Assembly: GCA_035627615.1 (NCBI GenBank) | Contig: DASPLL010000031.1 | Location: 1 to 64,000, forward strand | Reading direction: 5' to 3' | Length of the DNA: 64,000 nucleotides | Origin: BRH-c25 sp035627615 | GTDB taxonomy: Bacteria > Bacillota > Clostridia > Lutisporales > Lutisporaceae | Shown here: positions 16,902 through 24,230 of the stretch, piece after piece | Position numbering within the stretch: position 1 is the stretch's first letter | Layout of the letters: each line of letters begins with the position of its first letter | Position numbers and translations under genes: made by a program | The notes under the pieces: model-generated | Seen by the model: only the letters and a program-made list of their open reading frames with translations | Told to the model about the DNA's origin: nothing | Database searches by the model: none

Positions 16902-17732
16902 ATGAATATAAGATATGCCAATAATCCTAAAGACTCAAAGCTTTATACGACAAATGAGCTGAGAGCAAATTATCTGGTGGAAAAAATATTCATATCAGGA
17001 GAGCTTAATCTGACCTATAGCCATGCAGACAGGATCATATTCGGAGGGATTGTCCCTTCAGGAAATCAGTTGGGTCTTGATGCGGGCAGGGAGTTAGGAG
17101 TTCAGTATTTCCTTGAAAGAAGGGAAATGGGAGTAATCAACTTGGGCGGTACAGGAAAGGTTGTCCTGGATGGAGAGGAATATATGCTTGAAAATAGGGA
17201 CGGCTTATATGCAGGAGCCGGGATCAAAGATGTAAAATTCGGTTCGGAAGATAATGAAAATCCTGCAAAATTCTATATAAACAGCGCGCCTGCACATGCC
17301 TCTTATCCAACGATAAAAATCGAGATCAGCAAGGCAAACCCTGTCAAACTGGGCAGTCTTGAGACTTCTAACAAGAGGACTATATATCAGTATGTGCACC
17401 CCAATGTTTGCAGGAGTTGTCAGCTGCTTATGGGAATGACCGTCCTGGAGCCGGGATGTGTGTGGAATACCATGCCCTGTCATACCCATGAAAGGCGTAT
17501 GGAGGTATATTTCTATTTCAACATGGATGACAATAACCGGGTGTTTCACATTATGGGAGAACCCGGTGAGACAAGGCATTTGGTAGTGGCAAATGAGCAG
17601 GCCGTAATTTCTCCAAGCTGGTCGGTCCATTCCGGAGTTGGCACCGGGAGCTATACCTTTATATGGGGTATGGTTGGGGAAAATCAGGTATTCGATGATA
17701 TGGACTCCATAAAAACAACTGATCTGAGATAG
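16902..17732 (+). CDS. kduI: 5-dehydro-4-deoxy-D-glucuronate isomerase
   Basis: A 276-residue cupin enzyme that converts 5-keto-4-deoxyuronate, formed from unsaturated uronate released by GH105 or lyases, to 2,5-diketo-3-deoxygluconate. The zinc ligands lie in 'PCHTHERRMEVYFYF' (two His and a Glu) and 'PSWSVHSGVG' (His). Length matches E. coli KduI (278). It starts 11 bp after the GH28 gene with GTAGGGGG before ATG and directly precedes kduD, the next pathway step. Confidence 0.95.
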   Translation: MNIRYANNPKDSKLYTTNELRANYLVEKIFISGELNLTYSHADRIIFGGIVPSGNQLGLDAGRELGVQYFLERREMGVINLGGTGKVVLDGEEYMLENRDGLYAGAGIKDVKFGSEDNENPAKFYINSAPAHASYPTIKIEISKANPVKLGSLETSNKRTIYQYVHPNVCRSCQLLMGMTVLEPGCVWNTMPCHTHERRMEVYFYFNMDDNNRVFHIMGEPGETRHLVVANEQAVISPSWSVHSGVGTGSYTFIWGMVGENQVFDDMDSIKTTDLR

Positions 17733-17828
17733 CATCAGATGCCGGCTCAACACAAAGCAGTGAGGCTATATAACTATAGTTTTCCATACAGCCGGCAATG
17801 GAATAAACTGTGGATTGGAGGCAAGACA

Positions 17829-18611
17829 ATGGAATTTGAAATAAAAGATTTTTCAATGGACTATTTTTCCTTACAGGGGAAGGTTGCCGTTGTTACCGGA
17901 GGAAATACGGGCCTCGGCCTGGGATACTCGGTTGCTTTTGCCAAAGCAGGGGCAGAGCTTTTTATCATAACCCACAATGACAATTGGGAGGAAGCAAGAC
18001 GGTTGGTGGAAGCTGAAGGCAGAAATGCCGTGTTTTTCAAGGCGGAGCTGACAGATACTATGCAGTTGAAAAACGCGGTAAGTGAGTGTATGAAGGCGTA
18101 TGGCAGAATTGATATACTGGTTAACAACGCCGGTACGATAAGAAGGGCTCCGCTTCTGGAGTATAAGGATGAAGACTGGGACGCGGTGATGGATATAAAC
18201 TTGAATGCGGTCTATCGTTTGAGCCGTGAAGCGGCGGTTATTATGGCAAAGCAGCGAAGCGGAAAGATCATCAATATCGCTTCCATGCTTTCGTTTCAGG
18301 GCGGAAAGTATGTCCCCCCCTATACGGCAAGCAAGCATGGAATCGTAGGGCTTACCAGGTCTTTTGCAAGTGAGCTGGCAGAGTACAATATTCAGGTAAA
18401 TGCAATAGCTCCGGGATATATTGTAACGGCAAACACGGCGCCCATAAGGGCAGATAGTAACAGGTACCAGGAAATAACCTCAAGGATACCGGCAGGCAGA
18501 TGGGGGCAGACCTCTGATCTCATGGGGGCGGCCATATTTCTTGCAAGTCACGCCTCTGACTATGTAACCGGGCATGTACTGGCTGTTGATGGCGGATGGC
18601 TTGTGAGGTAA
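17829..18611 (+). CDS. kduD: 2-dehydro-3-deoxy-D-gluconate 5-dehydrogenase
   Basis: A 260-residue short-chain dehydrogenase that reduces 2,5-diketo-3-deoxygluconate to 2-keto-3-deoxygluconate (KDG) with NAD(P)H. It has the Rossmann 'TGGNTGLG', the 'NNAG' strand, the catalytic Ser in 'NIASMLSFQG' and 'YTASKHG' with Tyr and Lys, and ends 'GGWLVR'. ATG at 17829 is preceded by TTGGAGG; the upstream extension lacks family similarity. It feeds kdgK. Confidence 0.95.
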   Translation: MEFEIKDFSMDYFSLQGKVAVVTGGNTGLGLGYSVAFAKAGAELFIITHNDNWEEARRLVEAEGRNAVFFKAELTDTMQLKNAVSECMKAYGRIDILVNNAGTIRRAPLLEYKDEDWDAVMDINLNAVYRLSREAAVIMAKQRSGKIINIASMLSFQGGKYVPPYTASKHGIVGLTRSFASELAEYNIQVNAIAPGYIVTANTAPIRADSNRYQEITSRIPAGRWGQTSDLMGAAIFLASHASDYVTGHVLAVDGGWLVR

Positions 18612-18627
18612 ATAGGGAGGTGCGGGT

Positions 18628-20148
18628 ATGAAGGAATTGAATGAAAGTCTGTTAAGGAGCAAGCAGGATTTTCCCGGGGATTTAAAATTCAATAATATTA
18701 AAGCAATGCCTGAGAAGATATTGCAGTTTGGCGAGGGCAACTTTTTAAGAGGCTTTGTCGACTGGATGATAAATGCAGTTAATGAAAGGGAATTGTTCAA
18801 TGGACGCGTAGTGGTAGTGCAGCCTCTGGAGCAAGGACTTTCAGAGGTGCTGAACCGCCAGGACGGTCTGTACACTCTGTACTTAAGAGGCATACAGGCA
18901 GGCAAGGTTGTTGAGGAAAAGAATATTATCTCATCCATAAGCAGGGGCATAAACATTTATTCGCAATTTGATGAATATTTAAAATGTGCGGAGAACCCCG
19001 ACTTAAGATTTATAATTTCCAATACTACGGAAGCAGGCATAGCCTATAACCCGAATGACAGGGCGGATGACAGGCCGCCGGTCTCTTTTCCGGGCAAGCT
19101 TACCGTTTTGCTGAATAAAAGATTCAGGTATTTTAATGGAGATGCTTCCAAAGGATTTGTTATCATTCCTTGTGAGCTCATAGACAGAAACGGGGATAAC
19201 CTTAAGAGCATAGTAATAAAGCTTGCAGATGAATGGGGGCTGGGTAAGGAATTTATCCGCTGGGTCGAGAACGCAAACCACTTCCTGAATACCCTTGTAG
19301 ACAGGATTGTGACGGGGTACCCCAGAGACGAAGCGGAAAAAATTACAGAAGAACTCGGGTATAAGGATAACCTTCTGGATACGGCTGAGATTTTTCATTT
19401 GTGGGTTATTGAAGGAGATAAAAGGTTTGCTGATGAGCTTCCCCTTGCTCATGCAGGTTTGAATGTAATATGGACGGATGACATGGCTCCGTACAGGACA
19501 AGAAAGGTTAGAATATTGAACGGAGCTCATACAATGACGGTTTTGGCGGCATATCTCTATGGATTGGATACTGTTAAGGAATGCATGGACGACGGTTTGA
19601 TCAGCGCATTTATGAAAAAAGGTATTTTTGAGGAAATCATTCCTACCCTTGACCTGGCGGAAAATGAACTTTTGGATTTTGCCGGCGCTGTAACCGAAAG
19701 GTTTAAAAACCCATTCATCAAGCATTATCTGCTCAACATATCCTTAAATTCTACATCAAAGTACAAAACAAGAGTGCTTCCTTCAATACTGGAGTATGTG
19801 AAAAGGAAAGGAGAGCTGCCTAAGGCGCTCACCTTCTCCATGGCAGCGCTGCTTGCATTTTATAGAGGCACTGAAATACGCGGGAATTCCCTCATAGGAA
19901 ACAGACAGGCAAAGGAATATGAGATAAATGACGATCTCCCGGTGCTGGAGTTGTTCTGCAAACTCTGGAGGGATTATGAGGTCAGCAAAAACGGCAGTGA
20001 AAAACTGGTATCTGAAGTACTGTCAAAAACGGATATATGGGGTGCCGACCTCAATGCTCTGCCCGGCTTTACGCTTGCCGTGGCTGATTACCTGCATAGA
20101 ATAGCTGCTTTGGGCATAAAGAACGCTTTAAATGAAGTATTAAAATAG
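18628..20148 (+). CDS. uxaB: Tagaturonate reductase (altronate oxidoreductase)
   Basis: A 506-residue NAD-dependent polyol dehydrogenase-type enzyme that reduces D-tagaturonate, the UxaC product, to D-altronate. It has 'ILQFGEGNFLRGFVDWMI' at the nucleotide-binding start, 'ISNTTEAGIAY' and the conserved 'YRTRKVRILNGAHT', with lysine and asparagine of the active site. The AGGGAGG ribosome site is eight bases upstream. Length fits UxaB rather than mannitol dehydrogenase, and the uxaA gene follows. Confidence 0.95.
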   Translation: MKELNESLLRSKQDFPGDLKFNNIKAMPEKILQFGEGNFLRGFVDWMINAVNERELFNGRVVVVQPLEQGLSEVLNRQDGLYTLYLRGIQAGKVVEEKNIISSISRGINIYSQFDEYLKCAENPDLRFIISNTTEAGIAYNPNDRADDRPPVSFPGKLTVLLNKRFRYFNGDASKGFVIIPCELIDRNGDNLKSIVIKLADEWGLGKEFIRWVENANHFLNTLVDRIVTGYPRDEAEKITEELGYKDNLLDTAEIFHLWVIEGDKRFADELPLAHAGLNVIWTDDMAPYRTRKVRILNGAHTMTVLAAYLYGLDTVKECMDDGLISAFMKKGIFEEIIPTLDLAENELLDFAGAVTERFKNPFIKHYLLNISLNSTSKYKTRVLPSILEYVKRKGELPKALTFSMAALLAFYRGTEIRGNSLIGNRQAKEYEINDDLPVLELFCKLWRDYEVSKNGSEKLVSEVLSKTDIWGADLNALPGFTLAVADYLHRIAALGIKNALNEVLK

Positions 20149-20174
20149 CATCTCTGCTGAAGTGAGGTTTTTTT

Positions 20175-21668
20175 ATGATTAATAATGGTAAACTGCTCAG
20201 GCTTAATAAAAATGATAATGTGGGAGTTGTATTGGAGAACATCAGGGAAAATGAAACAGTAACCTTTGACGGCATATTGCTTAAAGCAGGAGAAAATATT
20301 GACAGGGGGCATAAAATTGCCGTTAAGGACATGGCCGAGGGCGAAGATATCATAAAGTACGGGTTCCCGATAGGCCATGCCGTAAAACCCATACTTGCAG
20401 GCGAGTATATTCATACACATAATATAAAGACGAATCTCAAAGGGCTCTTGGATTATTCCTATCTACCTGCACTGAAAGAAAAAAACACCCTCCCCGCTTC
20501 AAAATTTATGGGATATATAAGGGAGAATAAGGAGGTGGGAATAAGAAATGAAATATGGATAGTAAATACGGTAGGCTGCGTAAATAAGACCTCTGAAATA
20601 ATAGCGAAGGAAGCTAACAGAAGGTTTGCCGGCAAGACAGACGGCATATTTGCATTTGCCCATCCCTATGGCTGTTCCCAGTTGGGTGATGACCATCTTG
20701 CAACACAGAAGATACTGGCCGGTATGGTGAAGCATCCCAATGCAGCCGGAGTGCTGGTGATCGGACTTGGGTGCGAGAACAACAATATAACGGAATTCAA
20801 GAAAGTGCTTGGTGATTATAGCCCTGATAGAGTTAAATTTCTTGTGACCCAGGAGGTAGAAGATGAAATAGAAGAAGGCTTGAAGCTGATTGGCGAACTG
20901 GTTCTTTATGCCGGAACCTTTAAAAGACAGGTATGTTCTGCAGATAAATTGACCGTCGGCCTTAAATGCGGCGGATCTGACGCTTTTTCAGGTATTACCG
21001 CCAATCCCCTGGTCGGAGAATTTTCCGACCTGTTAATTGCACAAGGCGGAACAAGTATTCTGACTGAGGTTCCGGAAATGTTCGGCGCAGAGACGATACT
21101 GATGAACAGGTGCATTGATGAAGAGGTATTTCAAAAGACGGTGCATCTGATAAATGATTTCAAGGAATACTTTATGAGGTACAACCAGGAGATTTATGAG
21201 AACCCTTCACCGGGGAACAAAAAGGGAGGTATATCGACCCTTGAGGAAAAATCCCTCGGATGCACGCAAAAGGGGGGCAGCGGCAATGTAGTCGACGTGC
21301 TGGATTATGGAGAAAGGGCGGCAAAGCCGGGACTGAACCTTCTCAAAGGACCGGGCAATGATATCGTAGCGGCAACTGCTTTAACGGCAGCAGGTGCGCA
21401 TATCATTCTGTTTACTACAGGGCGTGGGACGCCCTTAGGGGCTCCGGTACCAACAATCAAAATATCGACCAACTCTGAGCTTTATAGAAAAAAGAGCAGC
21501 TGGATCGACTATGATGCCGGATCACTCCTCGATGGAAATAACATGGAGGAAGTAAGATCAGATTTCTTCAACTTCGTACTAAAAGTAGCCTCAGGGGAGG
21601 ACAGGGCCAGGAATGAAGAAAACGGCTACAGGGAAATTGCTATTTTCAAGGATGGTGTAACTCTCTAA
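20175..21668 (+). CDS. uxaA: Altronate dehydratase
   Basis: A 497-residue metal-dependent dehydratase that converts D-altronate to KDG. An N-terminal SAF-like domain (about 1-95, 'DNVGVVLENI' and 'GHKIAVKDMAEGEDIIKYG') is followed by the main UxaA domain with 'ANRRFAGKTDGIFAFAHPYGCSQ', 'GLGCENNNI', 'GLKCGGSDAFSGITANPLVG' and the late 'FTTGRGTPLGAPVPTIKIS' (each split into pieces under the window's order). Together with uxaC and uxaB it completes the saturated galacturonate branch to KDG. Confidence 0.95.
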   Translation: MINNGKLLRLNKNDNVGVVLENIRENETVTFDGILLKAGENIDRGHKIAVKDMAEGEDIIKYGFPIGHAVKPILAGEYIHTHNIKTNLKGLLDYSYLPALKEKNTLPASKFMGYIRENKEVGIRNEIWIVNTVGCVNKTSEIIAKEANRRFAGKTDGIFAFAHPYGCSQLGDDHLATQKILAGMVKHPNAAGVLVIGLGCENNNITEFKKVLGDYSPDRVKFLVTQEVEDEIEEGLKLIGELVLYAGTFKRQVCSADKLTVGLKCGGSDAFSGITANPLVGEFSDLLIAQGGTSILTEVPEMFGAETILMNRCIDEEVFQKTVHLINDFKEYFMRYNQEIYENPSPGNKKGGISTLEEKSLGCTQKGGSGNVVDVLDYGERAAKPGLNLLKGPGNDIVAATALTAAGAHIILFTTGRGTPLGAPVPTIKISTNSELYRKKSSWIDYDAGSLLDGNNMEEVRSDFFNFVLKVASGEDRARNEENGYREIAIFKDGVTL

Positions 21669-21689
21669 AATATGGGGGAGGTGTGATTT

Positions 21690-22652
21690 ATGAATGAGGT
21701 GCTGAGGAAAATCAGTGGTATCGGAATTATACCTGTTATAAAGATAGAGGAAATAAGCGATGCAGTACCGCTTGCAAAGGCGCTTATAAACGGAGGTATA
21801 CCTATTGCGGAAATAACCTTCCGTGCTGCAGGAGCAGAAAAGGCAATCAGGGCCATAAAGGAAGCATGCCCTGAAATGACGGTAGGCGCCGGCACAGTGC
21901 TGAATGTTGACCAGGTAAAAGCAGCGGTGGAAGCTGGAGTACAGTTTGTGGTCAGCCCCGGCTTCAGCCCTAAAACGGTGGACTATTGTAATCAAATTGG
22001 CGTACCGGTAATTCCGGGCTGCGCAACCGCATCAGAGATAGGGCAGGCAATAGAATCAGGTCTCGAAGCTGTTAAGTTTTTCCCGGCAGAGCAAAGCGGC
22101 GGTTTGGATAAGATAAAGGCACTTGCAGGTCCCTTTGGGAACCTTCAATTTATACCGACAGGAGGGATCGATCTTAAGAACCTTGCCGCATATCTGTCTT
22201 TTGGTAAGGTTATGGCATGCGGCGGCAGCTTCATGGCAAAAGAGGATTTCATAAAGAATAAGGAGTGGGATAAGATAACAGCTTTGTCAAAACAAGCTGT
22301 TGATATCATATTGGGCTTTGAAATAGGCCATGTAGGAATAAATATATCCAGCGAGGAAGAGGCCCTGACAGCAGCAAGCCGGTTCGGCTCCTTATTCAAC
22401 CTGCCGGTGAAGAACGGCAGCAGCTCGATATTCGCAGGCAGTGCAGTTGAGTTTATGAAGTCCCCATACCTTGGAAGGAACGGACATATAGGTATAAAAA
22501 CAAACTCGGTTTTCAGAGCAAAGTGTCACCTGGAAAACAGGGGTATAAGGTTCAATGAGGAAAGCGCCAAATTTGATGCTGAGGGTAAGCTGACAGCTAT
22601 ATATATAGACCAGGAAACAGGCGGTTTCGCAGTACACCTGATGCAGAAATAG
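21690..22652 (+). CDS. eda: KDPG/KHG aldolase fused to a VOC-like domain
   Basis: A 320-residue protein. Residues 1-210 are a class I KDPG aldolase that splits 2-keto-3-deoxy-6-phosphogluconate into pyruvate and glyceraldehyde-3-phosphate, with 'EITFRAAGAEKAI' (active-site Glu), 'GAGTVLNVDQV', 'VSPGF', and the Schiff-base lysine in 'AVKFFPAEQSGG'. Residues about 213-320 add a domain with 'GHVGINISSEEEAL' and 'GHIGIKTNSVFRAK', which looks like the paired beta-alpha-beta-beta-beta units of the vicinal-oxygen-chelate (glyoxalase) fold. The canonical enzyme ends before this point. The role of the extra domain is unknown. Confidence 0.92.
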   Translation: MNEVLRKISGIGIIPVIKIEEISDAVPLAKALINGGIPIAEITFRAAGAEKAIRAIKEACPEMTVGAGTVLNVDQVKAAVEAGVQFVVSPGFSPKTVDYCNQIGVPVIPGCATASEIGQAIESGLEAVKFFPAEQSGGLDKIKALAGPFGNLQFIPTGGIDLKNLAAYLSFGKVMACGGSFMAKEDFIKNKEWDKITALSKQAVDIILGFEIGHVGINISSEEEALTAASRFGSLFNLPVKNGSSSIFAGSAVEFMKSPYLGRNGHIGIKTNSVFRAKCHLENRGIRFNEESAKFDAEGKLTAIYIDQETGGFAVHLMQK

Positions 22653-22663
22653 GGGGATTAGCA

Positions 22664-23686
22664 ATGGGGAAAATAGTAACCTTCGGTGAGATAATGCTAA
22701 GGCTTGCACCACAGGGCTACCTAAGGTTTTTTCAGAATGCTGCACTTGAAGCGACCTTCGGCGGGGGTGAGGCAAATGTTGCAGTATCTCTCGCAAATTT
22801 CGGGCTTGACGCTGTTTATGTGACAAAGCTTCCCAAGAATGACATAGGGCAGTCTGCAGTGAACAGTCTGCGGTATTTCGGGGTAGACACAACAAGGATT
22901 GTACGCGGCGGCGAAAGAGTCGGCATATATTATATTGAGAAAGGTGCATCACAGAGACCTTCGAAGGTCATATACGACAGGGCTTATTCAGCCATATCCA
23001 TGGTAAAGGAGGAAGATTTCGACTGGGATAAAATTTTTGTCGGCGCAGCATGGTTCCACTTTACGGGAATTACGCCTGCACTTGGGCAGAACGTGGCGGA
23101 TATATGCCTTGAAGCTTGCAGGAAGGCAAAGGATAAGGGCATTACGATAAGCTGTGACTTGAACTATCGCAAGAATCTCTGGACCGGTGAACAGGCAGGC
23201 AGGACAATGAGCAAGCTCATGCCCTATGTCGATATCTGCATAGCTAATGAAGAGGATGCAGAAAAAGTATTTGGCATTAAGGCAGCGGATACGGACATAT
23301 CAGGCGGCAGGTTAAGCCATGAAGGCTATAAGGCTGTTGCAAAAGAGCTGGCAGACAGGTTTGGGTGCAAATATACGGCAATTACGCTGCGAGGTTCAAT
23401 TTCTGCCAATGACAATAGCTGGGCAGCAATGTTATATGACGGGAGTGACTATTATTTTTCAAAAAGCTACGCAGTACACATAGTTGACAGGGTTGGAGGC
23501 GGTGATAGCTTTGGAGCCGGCCTGATTTACGGCCTGACAACAAATATGAATGCCAAGGACAGCCTGGAGTTTGCAGTGGCAGCAAGCTGCCTGAAGCATT
23601 CTATCGAAGGTGATTTTAACAGGGTATCTGTTGCCGAAGTAAAAGCGCTTATGGGCGGCGACGGCTCCGGAAGGGTTCAAAGGTAG
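22664..23686 (+). CDS. kdgK: 2-keto-3-deoxygluconate kinase (PfkB family)
   Basis: A 340-residue sugar kinase that phosphorylates KDG to KDPG with ATP, supplying the preceding aldolase. The PfkB signatures are 'FGGGEANVAVSLANFG' near the N-terminus and 'DRVGGGDSFGAGLIYGL' with the catalytic Asp near the C-terminus. It starts 11 bp after eda and is the last gene of the regulon, followed by a long stem-loop. Confidence 0.95.
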   Translation: MGKIVTFGEIMLRLAPQGYLRFFQNAALEATFGGGEANVAVSLANFGLDAVYVTKLPKNDIGQSAVNSLRYFGVDTTRIVRGGERVGIYYIEKGASQRPSKVIYDRAYSAISMVKEEDFDWDKIFVGAAWFHFTGITPALGQNVADICLEACRKAKDKGITISCDLNYRKNLWTGEQAGRTMSKLMPYVDICIANEEDAEKVFGIKAADTDISGGRLSHEGYKAVAKELADRFGCKYTAITLRGSISANDNSWAAMLYDGSDYYFSKSYAVHIVDRVGGGDSFGAGLIYGLTTNMNAKDSLEFAVAASCLKHSIEGDFNRVSVAEVKALMGGDGSGRVQR

Positions 23687-23787
23687 AAATTGCAACATTT
23701 ACTGTGTCAAAAATATTCTCCATTTCAATCAAAGAAGCTTCGGATTTCTATATATATCAAAATCAATACTGAATATAGTTAACAAAA

Positions 23788-23834
23788 GGGACTGTCTCAC
23801 GACAGGAAGTTAATTCCTGTTATGAGACAGCCCC
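23788..23834. repeat. Nested 47-nt stem-loop after kdgK
   Basis: GGGACTGTCTCA (23788-23799) pairs with TGAGACAG-CCCC (23823-23834) except for one mismatch, and inside it ACAGGAA pairs with TTCCTGT. No T-run follows on either strand, so it is not a textbook terminator. GGG(A/G)CTGTCTCA is also the sort of sequence found at insertion-sequence ends, so a miniature mobile-element remnant is possible. The rest of 23687-24094 shows no gene. Confidence 0.5.
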
Positions 23835-24039
23835 TTAATAATTGCATATTTTCATGAACCATACTATTATATGCAGTGCAGCAGTAAAAGTATGTCTTTC
23901 CGGAACTATCGAGGCGGCAGTCACATAAAATGAATTATAATATCATAAAGTAGGAGCCCGGGACACTAATGAGCCTTATATTCTTATCGGAAACGAATCT
24001 AGATCATAATAATTATGCGTGTCTAAAAATGTCAAAATA

Positions 24040-24069
24040 TTAGCAAAAATGGTGTTTTAGTGATATTAT
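24040..24069 (+). promoter_or_regulatory. Possible promoter of the DHH/kinase/receiver operon
   Basis: TTAGCA (24040-24045), 18 bp, TATTAT (24064-24069). The -35 match is weak. A transcript from here would carry both hairpins of the following leader element. Confidence 0.35.
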
Positions 24070-24094
24070 ATAGATATGCGAGTCTCTTAACTAT

Positions 24095-24199
24095 ATGTTT
24101 CGCACTAAATCCATTACATAATAGTTCAATAGTGCGAAACATTTTCATTGATGTTATAAATCGCAGCTATTCTATGTAATCTTCTTTGTGCGATTTATA
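24095..24199. repeat. Pair of homologous hairpins in inverted orientation (operon leader)
   Basis: Hairpin A has perfect 13-base arms (24095-24107 and 24130-24142) and a 22-nt loop. Hairpin B has perfect 11-base arms (24155-24165 and 24189-24199) and a 23-nt loop. B is a diverged reverse-complement copy of A: both share CGCAC at one foot, ATTACATA and ATAG in the loop, and TGCG at the other foot. The loops are therefore complementary (24113-24120 with 24173-24180). The element ends 15 bp before the ribosome site at 24214. Confidence 0.65.
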
Positions 24200-24230
24200 T
24201 AATTGCCGCTGGGCAAGGAGGTTTCCAATC

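Noticed and set aside
24186..24230. Longer N-terminus for the DHH-like protein
   Set aside because: It would begin inside hairpin B; the GTG at 24231 has a strong AAGGAGG.
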